From positions 108,937,087 through 109,001,086 of the forward strand of contig CM043966.1 in assembly GCA_014529385.2 (NCBI GenBank): 64,000 nucleotides of DNA, in the 5' to 3' direction. Origin of the DNA: Adiantum capillus-veneris. Its lineage: Eukaryota; Streptophyta; Polypodiopsida; Polypodiales; Pteridaceae. Numbering within the stretch: the stretch's first letter is position 1; the number at the start of each line of letters is the position of its first letter. Of this stretch, positions 35,687-49,828 are shown piece after piece. Below the pieces are notes generated by a model, which was not told where the DNA came from, did no database searches, and saw only the letters and a list, made by a program, of their open reading frames with translations. A program made the position numbers and the translations under genes.

Positions 35687-35913
35687 TGTTACTATATACA
35701 TGTGGTAGTGATGTGTGTGAACACACTAGGACTGCCGGGGCATTTTTTCCCTCTTTAGGAGGTTTTCTTCCTCGTGGATTGTATATATGCCCATCACTCT
35801 AGGGCTATCTATCTTTCCACTGCACACTACGTAACACACTCTCTATTGTGTGCCTTGAGCTTCCTTCATCTTCTCCAACCTGTGTGTGTTTCTCTCCAAC
35901 CCGAATTCCAACA
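35687..35913 (+). repeat. 3' LTR of the copia element
   Basis: 227 bp, TGTTACTATATACATG to TTCCAACA, the same length as the left LTR. It is followed by CTATC (35914-35918), the duplicate of 10135-10139. Confidence 0.88.
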
Positions 35914-35924
35914 CTATCACATGG

Positions 35925-36596
<672 letters not shown>

Positions 36597-36599
36597 TCC

Positions 36600-36785
36600 C
36601 ACTTGAGATTATCGAAATGCTCCAGATCCCTTTCAATGTCAAGCACTGCATGAGAGGCTCTGAGCTAAGGGGTTGCTGCGCCACATAGGGAGCACATCGT
36701 TGGATGAATGGAGTTATGTTATTGTGATAGAGCGAGGAGGCTCTGTCCTGTATTCCCATGTCGAGAGGTCTCAACATTATGCACG

Positions 36786-36826
<41 letters not shown>

Positions 36827-37549
36827 GTGAGTGAGTGAGTGAGTGTGAGAGAGAGAGAGAGAGAGAGATAATCTGAAAGCGGTGCGTGTGTGTGTGTGTG
36901 TGCAGAGAGTGATGCGAATGCATAGAACTCAGATACACACACAAATAAATAGGGGCCTTCACCTACGATGCTGCTGCCCAGCCGCTAGAGTCCATTTCCT
37001 GTTTGGCTTCTGGAGGCCAGTTGAGTATGCTCGCATCTGCTCTCTCTCTCTCTCTCTCTCCCGCCCCTCTCTCCAGACAGCAACATCTACCTCTCTCTCT
37101 CTCCCCCCTTCTCTCTGTCACACACACACACACACAGACGAACAGTGCCGCCTCGCGTACTGATTCTTCTGCTGTGCGCACACGATTCCTCTCGCTCATT
37201 AAGGGCTACGTGCATGTTTGCGAAAAAGGAGGGGGGATTGTGTGTTGGACGCGTGGCCATCTTGAGAGCTCAAGATTTTTTTGAGCTCCATAAAGAAGTT
37301 GTATAGATATAGAAGTAGTGGGTTCCTATAGTGCATGGTTGGAGGGAGATTTCTTTTTATAGATTGTATAAGCTTTTGGGATGAGGTCCAAGTGGATGAC
37401 ATTCGTTTTCTCCAATTATGTGTAGCCTTAGGTTGGGTGATTAAAGCTATCCTTATTCGGATTTCAGAAGAATACATCAGATTCTACGGGAGTATGTGCG
37501 TACCTATCGAAGGTCCAACCAACAAGCGGTAAGAGAAATATTACAGGCA
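36600..37549. other. No gene recognised
   Basis: Contains (GT)n and (GA)n tracts at 36783-36870 and 36888-36902, and (CT)n/(CA)n near 37040-37136. The rest is unique-looking sequence without a supportable coding region. Confidence 0.6.
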
Positions 37550-38787
37550 TAAATTGGATGCACCTTTGTCTAGTCGTACTTGTTCAGGCTCTCGCCATGC
37601 ATATTATGCATCAGAGATTTATGCTTTGGATGTGTCTAGCTTACATGATGTTGAGGAACCTCTGTCTTTTGATGAAGCACAAAATTCAAAAAATTGGATG
37701 GCTACCATGCAATAATAATATGATGCACTTATCGAAAATGACACATGGACTTTATGTGATTTGCCTCGTGGCAAAAAGGCCATTAGTACGAAGTGGGTTT
37801 ACAAGTTGAAATACAAGCCACATGGTGAGATCAATAGCCAAAAGGCTCGACTTGTTGCAAAGGGTTATGCACAGCAAAAAGGAATAGATTATGAAGAGAC
37901 TTTTGCTCCCACTTGTCGTATGACTACTGTGCATTTTCTATGTGCATTGGCAGCTCATTTTGGTTGGGATGTACATCAATCAGACATTGTTACTGCTTTC
38001 TTGAATGGTGACATATTTGCCAAAGTTTATGTAACACAGGCTCACGGTTTTGTCAAGAAAGGACAAGAGGACAAATTGTGCAGATGTAAGAAGGCTTTGT
38101 ATGGGTTGAAGCAATCTCCTCGTGCTTGGTATGGAAAATCTGACACTCATTTTGTCAAACAAGGCTTTCGTAACATTCCAACTGAAAGCACATTGTATGT
38201 AAAGCGCGAGGGTGATGTACTTCTCATCATGGTTCTTTATGTCGATGATTTGTTGATCACTGGACCAAATTAGAGACATATTGCTGAATTTAAGGCTGAT
38301 TTGAATGCTACTTTCAAGATGAAAGATTTGGGGTTGTTGCATCATTACTTGGGTATAGAGTTTAAGTAGTGTGATGGTGGTATTGCCTTGTGTCAAAAAC
38401 GTTACATAGACACATTGCTATGTAATTTTGGACTTGAGGGTTGCAACCCTATTGCCACTTCCATGGAAACAGGTTTAAATTTGAGTCTACATGATGCTGG
38501 TGATCCTGCTGATGTCACTTTGTACCAAACTGTTGTTGGTTGCCTCATTTATGTATGCAACACAAGGCCGGATATTCAGTTTGCAGTTTCACAAGTCAGC
38601 AGATTTATGCATAGCCTAGGGTGTAAGCATTGGCAGGCTATCAAGAGGATTTTATGCTACCTTAATGGCACTTTACATCTTGGCTTGTTTTATCCCAAGG
38701 GCGGATCATTGCCGCCAGACTTACATTCTCTTTCCGACTCAGATTGGGCTGGTTGTTTTGACACGCAAGTGTCCACAAGTGGTTTTA
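37550..38787 (+). mobile_element. Copia RT fragment, third copy
   Basis: Similar to 12269-12968 plus 34458-35206 and uninterrupted by the inverted-end unit, so it shows the RT region without that insertion. It reads from NAPLSSRTCS through KGYAQQKGIDYEETFAPT, DVHQSDIVTAFLNGD, LYVDDLLITGPN and GCLIYVCNTRPDIQF to DSDWAGCFD, then stops abruptly after STSGF at 38787. Stops: TAATAA near 37713, TAG after TGPN (38270-38272), and TAG after GIEFK (38367-38369), the last shared with the split copy. No LTRs are attached. It is a truncated copy or a segmental duplicate of the nearby element. Confidence 0.88.
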
Positions 38788-39299
38788 AGACCATATTAGG
38801 TAAAGTGGGAAAATCCCAATTCCCAGGTTGGACAACTTTCAATATATCATGTACAAAATATAGAGATTTTGTCAAAAATTTGAGTTTTCTTAAGGTCTCA
38901 TTCCACTTTATGCACATACAATACACAATGAAAACAACTAAAATACCATGGTTTCAATCAATTGGATTATTAGGAGACGAGTATATTGCATCCATTATCG
39001 TTGTCTATGTTCTACTGTCCTACCTACAACTTATCTCAACATGGAGAGCTTGGTTTCTAGGTCCACCACTTGTCCAAGTTAATGTAAAAGTGACTCAAGG
39101 TTCACAACTTGTGAAAGCAAGCATCCATTGAGGAATACAATCCACTTGGCTATTTTTCCTTAATTTATTGCATGTGACATTCAAGCAAGGTCCACTTCTA
39201 ATCTATAACTTCTTAATTTGAGGCATGGGGCATACATAAAATATGTAGCATATGCTCTATTGCCTCATAGGAAGGTTGGTTTCAAGGTGCAGTTATCCC
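38788..39299. other. No gene recognised
   Basis: AT-rich spacer between the copia fragment and the satellite. One isolated GTCCACCACTTGTCCAAG core occurs at about 39061-39078, in the orientation opposite to the array that follows. Confidence 0.6.
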
Positions 39300-40690
39300 T
39301 GCTAGCCTATCTTGGAGAAATGATGGAGCTTGCTTCTCTCCTTGTTTCAATGGAGACTAGCTTGGACAAGTGGTGGACCTTTGCTTCTCTCTATGTTTCA
39401 ATAGAGTTAGCTTGGACAAGTGGTGATCTTGGAACAAAACCCCATGTAAAACATATCATGGGTATTCAAGTGATTAGAAAGATTACCATTTAAGATATAA
39501 CCTTATAGGTTGGAAATGGAGCTTGGCTTGGAGAAATGGTGGACCTTTGATTCTCTCCATGTTTCAATGGAGCCTATCTTGGAGAAATGGTGGAGCTTGC
39601 TTCTGTCCATGTTTCAATGGAGCCTAGCTTGAACAATTGGTGGACCTTTGCTTCTCTTTATGTTTCAATAGAGTTAGCTTAGACACGTGGTGGATCTTCA
39701 AACTAAGTCAACTACTATCAATGTTTCTAGCTTGGACAAGTGGTGGAGTGTTTCTCTACTCCATGTTTCAATGGATCTTAGCTTGGACAAGTGTTGGACC
39801 TAAAACAAAAACCCCATGTACAACATAGAATGGATTTTCTAGATTTCAATGGAGTCTAGATTTAACAAATGGTGGAGCTTGTCTTCATCCATGTTTCAAT
39901 GAAACTAGCTTGGAAAAGTGGTGGACCTTGTAACAAACCCCCCCATGTACAACATATCATTGGTTTTCTAAGTGATGGGAAGGAATACCATTCAAGATAT
40001 AAACTTATAGCTTGGATAAGTAGTTGAATTTAAAACCAAATTCATCATAATACAATGAAATACAGGTTAGCCAATTCCTAAATCTTGAGACCAAACCTCC
40101 CATGCTATTAGAGATAATATATTCGATAAGTGGTGGACCTTCTATTATTTTCCCATGCCTAGTTTAGACTACCGGTACACTTTGCAGCTATAAAGGTTGG
40201 ACGAGTTGTGGAGCCTTGTTTCTATCCATGTTTTAATGGATCCTAGCTTGGACAAGTGGTGGACCTTGGAAAAAAACTTCCATGTACAATATATATGAGG
40301 TTTTCCATGTTTTAATGGAACCTATCTTGGACAAATGGTGAAGCTTGCTTCTCTCCATGTTGATTTTGGAACTACCTTAGACAAGTGGTGGAGCTTTTCT
40401 TTTCTACTCTTCATAATACAATGAAGTATAGGTTGGTTACATGGTGAATCTTAAGGCCAAACCTCCCATTTTACTAGAGATGATAGGTTGGACAAGTGGA
40501 TCAACCTTCTATCATTTCTCCATGACTATATTGGACAATTAGTAGACCTAACATCTCTCTATGTTGTCTAGAGATAAGCTTGGACAAGTGATGGACCCTA
40601 CTTCTCTCTCTCCCTTGGTTTACTAGTTTGAAGACTCAGTATATACTATACTTTTTAGATCTAGCTTGAAAAGTGGTGGACCTTGTATCC
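39300..40690 (-). repeat. Satellite-like array, left arm part 1
   Basis: Dense copies of GCTTGGACAAGTGGTGGACC with TCTCCATGTTTCAATGGAGCC between them, spaced about 55-60 bp. The orientation is the reverse of the right-hand arrays. Units decay towards 40.7 kb. Confidence 0.9.
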
Positions 40691-41450
40691 ACAATCTTAA
40701 TTCATTAAAAAATTATATGAAAAAATAACATAGGAATCTTGGTTTGAAGGTCAAGCAATTAGGTTCCAAATGCACATAATAATATATTTTCCACCCATAA
40801 TAAAAGAAAGTTAAATATGTTATCACCAAATTGACAAAGGTAACATACTCCAAGAATTCTAGCTTTGCATCTTGTCATATCTAAATCTTCATCAAGGCGA
40901 CATGCATGTATACATCAACTTTCAAGCCATTCAAGAATACATGCACTTAGATTCCATAGTTTTGTTTTCAAAGTCTTTTAGGTTCTAAAACTCTTTCACG
41001 TAAAGTATGTAATGACAAAATTCTTGAAGCAAACATTTGTGCCCAAGAAAAAGATCCCTCTCACATATTTAAAGTCCATGAATTCTCTGATCCATACTTA
41101 CAAGTTTTATTTTGACATCAAACATCAATTCTCTCATAGTTACAAATAAATGCAACCTCGATATGAATTGACAAAAAATGAATTTCTTTTACTATATGAC
41201 CCAACATAGGCCCCAATCAAATAAAAAATGAGTCCCCAAAAATTTGGGTGCACTCTAGCAATACATCAGAGTCCCCTTACAATAGGATGCACTCCAATAG
41301 TACATTGAAGTCCCCTTAGAGTAGGGTGCACTCCATTCAAGTGTTCATAAAATTGACACACCTTTGTTTTTTTATAAAAAAGACTATATCAAATTATACA
41401 AATGTTGAAAGATACACACTAGAATATAAAAAGCATCTTATGGCCATATT
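40691..41450. other. AT-rich spacer without recognised gene
   Basis: Interrupts the left arm of the satellite. A short repeated phrase (GTGCACTCCA with AGTCCCCTTA) occurs near 41250-41335. No supportable coding region. Confidence 0.6.
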
Positions 41451-41453
41451 TAT

Positions 41454-42226
41454 TCAATTCTTTCGTGTTGACAAGTACACACCAAGGACATAATTTGTCT
41501 CAGAATCACTACACTGATTTACAATTGTGTTGTATGTATAGACTCTCTTATCTCTTGCATACAACCATCCTACCAACCATGGAATTATGGTTCTCTGCAA
41601 GAAGTTTTGAAGTTGCTCGAAAGTTTGCCTCCACATCTTTGGAAATATAAGATATGTCCATGGCATGTTCCACATCACCCTATATGGAGTGTCATCAAAA
41701 ATTAAGGTATTGTTTGCATCCAAATCCTCAAATATTCCAAATATCACTCAAATTTTTGTGATAAACCTTGTAAATCCTAACATAATATTTGGATTTTGGC
41801 AATTTTTGTTACTCATAAACACCTTGAACTTGGTATACTGCTCAGGAAACATTTTTGTGTGATGCGTTGCACCCTTGTTAAGTTATAGCAACTCCATATC
41901 CATAGCTCAAAGTATTCAGCACAAAAATCCAAAAAACTTTGTGCGTCTGGTCGCACCACATGATAAACTTCATCTTTATCCTCCACAAGTCGCATGTGTT
42001 GAGCCCAAGATGGCATAGAATCTCCATGTTTCATTTCAATTGTCTTGAGAAGTAACCCCTCTAGATCTAAGATAAGTACTCTTTTGATGTCCTTGAAAGA
42101 AAGTGGTAGGTGATAAGGAGGTGATTCATTCCTTGGACAGGTCTTAGAGGAGGTTGGATGGGTAATTCAATAGTTTTCTTCAATTTATGCCAGCATATAG
42201 CCAATCCATTTTTCTGTAATGGTTCT
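41454..42226 (-). pseudogene. FCP1/NIF-type HAD phosphatase remnant 1
   Basis: After a TTTAATTTCAG acceptor near 42227 the minus strand reads toward LILDLEGLLL (the HAD motif I position, normally DxDx), with a frameshift just before it. RPDAQSFLDFCAEYFELWIW (the motif II region of FCP1/SCP-like phosphatases) follows, and after another frame break IFDDTPYRVMWNMPW, the motif III region with the acidic pair. Ends near 41454. The family dephosphorylates Ser residues, for instance of the RNA polymerase II tail. Motif I has Asp-Leu-Glu instead of Asp-x-Asp, and the frame is broken at least twice, so activity is doubtful. It sits inside the satellite array. Confidence 0.65.
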
Positions 42227-42589
42227 GAAATTAAAGAAAACAAACACTTAATGCAAACACAACAATAGACATGAGTTTTACATTGTCTAACCTAAGGTTT
42301 TATTAGATACCAAAATCCATCTATGATCTACTCATTAATAGAAAGAAAGTCAAATTAAAATCCTGACTCTTTTTTTGCTACACTCTCTCTTAGTCTCAAT
42401 ACCATGGAGGTCAACTAGACTTAAGTCAACTAATAACTACTACTTGTTCTTAAAGGTATGCTTGAAGTGCATAAGGCTTAACCAATGCTCTAGTGTAGAA
42501 TGGGTATTTAGATCTCAAGGTCTACCACTTATCCAAGCAAAGATCCATTTAGATATGGAAACCCAATTTTTCTTAAATATAGTGATATA

Positions 42590-45500
42590 GAGTGGACAAG
42601 TGGTGAATCCTGAGACAAACCACTCATGCTACTAGGGATAATAGGTTGGACAAGTGGTGGACCTTGAATGTAAACCCCCCATGTACAAAGTATCAGGGGT
42701 TTTGGGTATTTCAATCGGACTCTAGCATCTTCGAGATGGTGGAGCTTACTTCTCTCCATGTTTCAATGGAGTCTATCTTGGATAAATGGTGGAGCATCAT
42801 TCTCTCCATGTTTCAATGGAGCCTAGCTTGGACAAGTGGTGGACGTTTGTTTCTCTCTATGTTTGAACAGATTTAGCTCGGACAAGTGGTGGACCTTGGA
42901 ACAAAATCCCCATGTAAAAATATCATGGACATTACAAGTGGTGAGAAAAAATACCATTCAATATATAACCTTATAGGTTGGAAAGTGGTGGACCTTAACA
43001 CCCAATTATTATTAATATAATGACATAGAGTGGACAAGTGGTGAATCTTGCGACCAAACCTACTAGGAAAAGTAGGTTGGACAAGTGGTGGACCTTGAAT
43101 GCAACCCCCCATGTACAAATATCACTCATGCTACTAGGAATAATTTGGTATTAAGGTCCATGTTTCAATGGAGCCTAGCTTGGAAAAGTGGTGGACCTTT
43201 GTTTCTCTCTATGTTTCAATAGAATTAGCTTGGACAAGTGGTGAACCTTGGAACAAAACCCATGTAAATATGTCATGGGCATTACAAGTGGTGATAAAAA
43301 ATACCATTCAAGGTATAACCTTATAGGCTGGACAAGTGGTGGACCTTAGCACCCAATTCCTCTTTTATAATGACATAGAGTGGAAAAGTGGTGAATTGTG
43401 AGACCAAACCTACTAGGGATAATAGGGTGGACAAATGGTTGACCTTGAATGTAAATCACCCATGTACAAAATATCATGGGTTTTGCGTATTTCAATGGAG
43501 CCTAGCATCTAGGAGACATGGTGGAACTTACTTATGTCCATGTTTTAATGGAGTCTATCTAGGAGAAATGGTGGAGGTTCCTTCTCTCCATGTTTCAATG
43601 GAGCCTAGCTTGGACAAGTCGTGGACCTTTGTTTCTCTCTATGTTTAAATATGGTTAGCTTGGACAAGTGGTGGATCTTGGAATGAAACTCCCATGTAAA
43701 ACATATCATGGGCATTTCAAGTGGCGAGAAAGGATACCATTTAATATATAACCTTATAGGTTGGACAAGTGGTGGACCTTAATGCAATATAATGACATAG
43801 AGTGTACAAGTGGTGAATCTTGAAACCAAACCACTCATGCTACTAGGGATAATAGGTTAAACAAGTGGTGGGCCTTGAAATAAAACCCCCTAGAGTGTTT
43901 CAATGGAGCCTAGCTTGGAAACATGGTAAAGCTTGCTTCTCTCCATGTTTCAATGCAGCCTATCTTGGATAAATGGTGGAGCATTATTCTCTCCATGTTT
44001 CAATGGAGCCTAGCTTGGACAAGTGGTGGACCTTTGTTTTCCCTCTATGTTTGAATAGAGTTATCTTGGAAAAGTGGTGGACCTTGGAACAAACCCCCAT
44101 GTAAACATATCATGGGCATTAAGTGTGTGAGAAAAAATACCATTTAATATATAACCTTATAGGTTGGACAAGTGGTGGACCTTAACACCAATTATTCTTA
44201 ATATAATGACATAGAGTGGATAAGTGGTGAACTTGGGACCAACCTACTAGGGAAATAGGTTCGACAAGTGGTGGACCTTGAATGTAAACCCCCATGTACA
44301 AAATATCACTCATGCTACTAGAAATAATTTGGTATTAAGGTCCATGTTTCAATGCAGCGTAGCTTGGAAAAGTGGTGGACCTTTGTTTCTCTCTATGTTT
44401 CAATAGATTTAGCTTGGACAAGTGGTGGACCTTGGAACAAAACCCCATGTAAATCATGTCATGGGCATTACAAGTGGTGAGAAAAAAATACCATTCAAGC
44501 TATAACATTATAGGTTGGACAAGTGGTGGACCTTAACACCCAATTCCTCTTAATATAATGACATAGAGTGGACAAGTGGTGAATCATGAGACCAAACCTA
44601 CTAGGGATAATAGGTTCGGACAAGTGGTGAACCTTGAATGTAAACCCCCCATGTACAAAATAATATATGGGTATTGGGTATTTCAATGGAGCCTAGAACT
44701 TGGAGACATGGTGGAGCTTATTTCTCTCCATGTTTCAATGGAGCCTATCTAGGAGAAACAGTGGAGGTTCTTCTCTCATGTTTCAATGAGCCTAGCTTGG
44801 ACAAGTGGTGGACCTCTCTTTCTCTATATGTTTTAATAGAGTTAGCTTGGACAAGTGGTGGACCTTGGAATGAAACCCCCATGTAAAACATATCATGGGC
44901 ATTTCAAGTGGTGAGAAAGGATACCATTTAAAATATAACCTTATAGGTTGGACAAGTGGTGGACCTTAAACACATAGTTCTTCTTAATATAATGACATAG
45001 AGTGTACAAGTGGTGAATCTTGAGACCAAACCACTCGTGCACTAGGGATAATAGGTTGGACAAGTGGTGGACCTTGAATGTAAACCCTCATGTACAAAAT
45101 TATGGGTTTAGGGTATTTCAATGGAGCCTAGCTTGGAGACATGGTGGAGATTGCTTCTCTCAATGTTTCAATGGAACCTATCTTGGAGAAATGGTGGATC
45201 ATCCTTCTCTCCATGTTTCAATGGAGCCTACCTTGGACAAGTGGTGGACCTTTGCTTCTCTCTATGTTTCAATAGAGTTAGCTTGGACAAGTGGTGGGTC
45301 TTGGAACAAAACCCCTTTGTAAAACATAGCATGGACATTACAAGTGATAAGGAAAAATATCATTCAAGATATAACCTTACAGGTTGGAAAAGTGGTGATG
45401 GACCTTGACAAGTGGTGAAGGATACCATTTAAGATATACCCTTATAGGTTGGACAAGTGGTGGACCTTAACACCCAATTATTCTTAATATAATGACATAG

Positions 45501-47035
45501 AGTGGATAAGTGGTGAATCTTAAGACCAAACCACTCATGCTACTAGGTATAATACGTTAGAGAAGTGGTAGACCTTGAATGTAAACACCCCATGTACAAA
45601 ATATCATGGTTTTAGGGTGTTTCAATGGAGCCTAGAATCTTGGAGACATGGTAGATCTTGATTCTTTCATGTTTGAATGGCACCTATCTTGGAAAAATGA
45701 TGGAGGTTACTTCTCTCCATGCTTCAATGGAGCCTAGCTTTGACAAGTGGTGAACCTTTGCTTCTCTCTATGTTTGAATAGAGTTAGCTTGGACAAGTGG
45801 TGGACCTTTGCTTCTCTCTATGTTTGAATAGAGTTAGCTTGGACAAGTGGTGGACCTTGGAATGAAACCCCCATGTAAAACATATCATGGCATTTCAAGT
45901 GGTGAGAAAGGATACCATTTAAGATATAACCTTATAGATTGGACAAGTGGTGGACCTTAATACATAGTTCTTCCTAATATAATGACATAGAGTGTAAAGT
46001 GGTGTATCTTGAGACCAAACCACTCGTGCTACTAGGGATAATAGGTTAGACAAGTGGTGGGCTTGAAATAAAACCCTCCATGTACAAAATAAAATGGGTT
46101 TAGGGCATTTAAATGGATCCTAGCTTGGAGACATGGTGGAGCTTTCTTCTCTCCATGTTTCAATGAAGCCTATCTTGGAGAAATGGTGGAGCATCCTTTC
46201 TCTGTTTCAATATAGTTAGCTTGGACAAGTGGTGGATCTTTGGTTCTCTCTATGTTTTTTAATAGAGTAGCTTGGACAAGTGGTGGACATTGAAACAAAA
46301 CTCCATGTAACACATATGGGTAGTTCAAGTTGTGAGAAAAAAAACCATTAAAATATAACTTATAGGTTGGACAAGTGGTGGACCTTAAACCCAATCTTTT
46401 TAATACAATGACATAGAGTGGACAAGTGGTGAATCTGAGACCAAAGCTATCAAGCTACTAGGGATACTAGGTTGGAAAGTGGTGGATCTTGAATGTAATC
46501 CCCTATGTAAAAAATATCATGGGTTTAGGGTGTTTCAATGGAGTCTAGCATATTGGAGACATGGTTGGAGCTTGCTTCGCTCCATGTTTCAAGTGGTGGA
46601 CCTCAATTATTTCCCTTACGAGTTTCAGACAACCCATACACTTTGCAACTATAAAGGTTGGAAGAGTGGTGGAGCTTTGTTTATTTCATGTTTTAATGGA
46701 TCCTAGCTTGGACAAGTGGTGGACCTTGGAAAAAAGTCCCCTGTACAACATAGCTGAGTTTTTTATGTTTTAATGAGAGAGAGATTTGACAAATGGTGGA
46801 GAGTGCTTTTCTACTCTTCATAATACAATGATGTTATAGGTTGGTTACATGGTGAATCTTAAGGCCAAACCTCCCATATTACTAGAGATGATAGGTTGGA
46901 CAAGTGTCAACCTTCTATCATTTCTCATGCCTATAATTATGGACAATTAGTAGAATAGCATCTTTCTATGTTGTCTAGAGTCTGAGCTTGGACAAGTAGT
47001 GGACTTGCTACTCTCTTCCCTTGGTTTATTAGTTT
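42590..47035 (-). repeat. Satellite-like array, left arm part 2
   Basis: Continuous array with the GGACAAGTGGTGGACC core and higher-order units of about 350-490 bp, marked by ACCTTATAGGTTGGACAAGT near 43320, 43750, 44155, 44505, 44940, 45440, 45925 and 46360. Open frames of about 90 residues in these units are parallel to those in the right arm, on the other strand. Confidence 0.92.
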
Positions 47036-47039
47036 GAAG

Positions 47040-47985
47040 ACTCAATATATATACTTGCTTAGATCTATATAATTACTCATTAGTTAGGTTACAAGTAGGT
47101 ATGTAATTTGTTAGCTCAAGGGACTTTGAATATTGAATAGTAAGAAAGTCAAGTGTTGGTTTGAAGATCTTTTGCTTATCTAAACTAGACTCTAACTCAA
47201 TAATAAGTCTCTTAAGTTCCACGAATTGTCCTATCTAGGCTCCAAAAGAGTCTTAATTGGTTTGTGCTAGATTCTAACTTCCTTGATGGGGTAGAATCCT
47301 AGAAAAATGAGGCACTATAAGTTTTACCTTAGCTCAAATGGATTTTCACTTAAACTAGACTGCAATTTGGCACTCTAGTATCTTTGTCTTGATGGAGTTT
47401 AACACTAGATACATAGTAGTGATATTTAAGCTTATGTCTTCACTTGATCGAGATATGAGACCATACTTTCAAGGTCACCACTTGTCTTACCTAAAGACCA
47501 ATGTGAGACATGGGAGCAAGAAAGCCATCCGATATTGTTTTAAGGACTATTACATAGACAATCAATAACTTAAGTAAAGCAAAAAAGACTTGATCTTTCA
47601 CAATTAATAACTTAAGTAAAGCCAAAAAGACTTGGATCTTTGACAGTTTTTTTCAAACTAAAAAAGCACAATCTCATGCTAACAAAACTATAAATCACAA
47701 TTGAAAGTTTTGAACGAGAAAAAGATCAACAATCTTATAAGAAGGATACTTTTCATTTCATTTGATGATTACAAACTAAAGAAAGTCTCTCAAGAAATTG
47801 ATAAACAAAAAATGTAGGTGACTGCTTCATTATTTTGAGCAAACAAATCAAAATCTCTATTGATTGAGCTCCATCTAGTAGTATCCTTTGTAAGATCCTG
47901 CAAGAAGGAATAAAAAGAAAGATTTGTTAGATACCATGCACATGAGTGTTCAAGTTGTGTATCAAGAATATATGACATGTCACTA
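47040..47985. other. No gene recognised; orientation switch region
   Basis: AT-rich, non-repetitive. The satellite orientation differs on the two sides of the interval 47.0-49.4 kb. Confidence 0.55.
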
Positions 47986-47990
47986 GTACC

Positions 47991-49176
47991 TTAGGGTTGC
48001 TTTCTATCCAGCCTTAGAAGATTGTTCTCAGCTTTCACCTTATTTATATAAGCCTTTGCTGTGGTTGCCTTCAAAACTCCTTTTGTGTTACAACCCAATT
48101 GCCTAGCTAAAGTGGTCAATTGTGACGCCTTCATGCTTTCAATGGGTGTACGCTCCTTTGCTAAGATCTCTTGTATTTGGGCTCTTCTCATTTCATTGCG
48201 GTGGCTTGTGTCACTTGCATTTTCAATGATAGTTTCATCCCTGTCACCTTTTGCAGGTGGTATTCTTCTTGTAAAGAACACCTTAGCTGACAAACATCAT
48301 TTCTCTGCTTCCAATACTCCATGATTTGTTTGTATTCACTATCATTTGTCACTATAGGTTGTCCATAACGATTAGAAGCAATTAAATCACGCACATCCCT
48401 TCTCTCATCAAGCTGAATCAAGTATGGCAGTAGCTCCTCCAAGAGCATATTGTCAACATCTTCTCAGCATCAAATTGTGGTGGAAAAATGCAATTGTTTT
48501 GCTGGTGAAATACATCCCTTGTAAGGAGAGTCATCAATAAGCACTGTTCTTTGTGGATCACATTCAAACCCCATGGCAATTTTGGCTAGAGGCTTGAACA
48601 TTGCCTCAACGTTTGGATTGTCGGGTCTAAACAATTTTTGAGTTTGAGCGGTGTAGCAAACATCTTGCGACCAAATTGCAAAGAAAGGCAATGTATCCTC
48701 AGCTAAGTTGTTTAGTGCTGCTGCAAGGATTTGATACACATTATTCCTAGTAGCTGTCGACCAAATTGCAACATTAACCTCTGTAAAATAGTCTTCAAGA
48801 ATTGGATGCAACCTGGCCTGAGTATAATATATCTTTTGAATCCATTTGCACTGAGTTGTGGTGTGAGGATGGTTGAGGGGAACGTTTACAACAATAGACC
48901 ATTTAAATCCAATATAATTGTAAGCATGGATTTCTCAACATCTACGCTACATGACGTAGTACCAATTGGCAATAGCTCGTGAGTGGACTTTTCAGTCTCT
49001 TTTGATGTATGTTGCATTTTTGAAGCATCGATTTCTTGGTTCTCATTATTGGAAGCTTGCTCAAGTTGCACAACACTAGACTCTAGTATAGAAATATCAT
49101 CCATCTTGGGCACTTTAGAAACCATAGAATCTATGGATTCTATAGTTGTTGACTGAACCATAGGAGCATTATCCAT
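47991..49176 (-). pseudogene. FCP1/NIF-type HAD phosphatase remnant 2 with SAP/HeH-like tail
   Basis: ATG at 49176 opens MDNAPMVQ and an acidic Ser/Glu-rich leader, then SMLTIILDLNGLLL at motif I. A one-base loss (near 48884) shifts to a frame with RLHPILEDYF, VAIWSTATRNNVYQIL, FFAIWSQDVCYT and RTVLIDDSPYKG, the FCP1-type motifs II and III. After a stop the frame continues with LLEELLPYLIQLDERRDVRDLI. Another shift near 48290 leads to a C-terminus with MKASQLTTLARQLGCNTKGV, which looks like a SAP/HeH-type helix-extended-helix motif, ending at 47991. The order is typical of plant FCP1-like proteins, but three frame breaks make it a pseudogene unless unrecognised introns explain them. Same strand as remnant 1. 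Confidence 0.7.
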
Positions 49177-49436
49177 CCCAGTTGTGAATCTAAGAAAACA
49201 CACACACAAATGGTATCTCAAAACCACTAGATTTTTATTCACCATATTTATATGTAGAACTCCTAGTAAGAAATTTATTTAAGGTAAAGTCGTTGTTAGA
49301 ATCCTTGCAACCATTTTCAGCATTCGTACACCAAACACACTTGTCTAAAATACAATCTACTAACTCAACATTTTCCATCCTACACTTTATTAAAGATGAG
49401 TACTTAAAGTGAAAACTAAAAGCCACCCTTGTTGAG

Positions 49437-49640
49437 GAAACATGGATACAAGGTCCACCAAATGTCCAACCTAGACTACAAGCAAAAAATTAGAGATTTG
49501 GCTTAGATTTGGATTCAAAGGCCACCACTTATTCAAGTAAGATAACTCCACTTGTTTAAGACAGTAATGTTTGAAGGCCCACCACTTGTCCAACCTAGAC
49601 ATTGATTTAATTTTGGTAAGATTTATCACAAATCTAGAGT
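49437..49640 (+). repeat. Sparse satellite cores, right orientation
   Basis: Isolated GGTCCACCA(A/C) and CCACCACTTGTCCAACCTAG units mark the start of the opposite orientation. Confidence 0.7.
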
Positions 49641-49828
49641 AGAATCAAGATTCTATGGCCAAGGTAGTCAAATATGTTAGACACACACAAAGCATAAGAG
49701 CACTTTAGATTCTCGTTGAGCATAAACTAAAAAATAATAAATGTTATATTCACTTGAGATTTCATCCATGAAAAATGAAAATGATGCATGTACTTGAGAT
49801 TTCCATCCATGTACAATACTTTACAATG

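Larger units (their letters stand above)
10140..35913 (+). mobile_element. Ty1/copia element split by nested insertions
   Basis: Two 227-bp LTRs (10140-10366 and 35687-35913) in the same orientation, both starting TGTTAC and ending CA, are flanked by identical CTATC. Between them lie copia gag/protease/integrase/RT (10683-12968) and, 21.5 kb later, the rest of RT, RNase H and a polypurine tract (34458-35686). The halves are separated by a DNA-transposon-like unit that itself contains a gypsy element. The joined flanks resemble an uninterrupted paralogous sequence near 36417, which supports one original insertion. The gag region is largely deleted. Confidence 0.85.
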
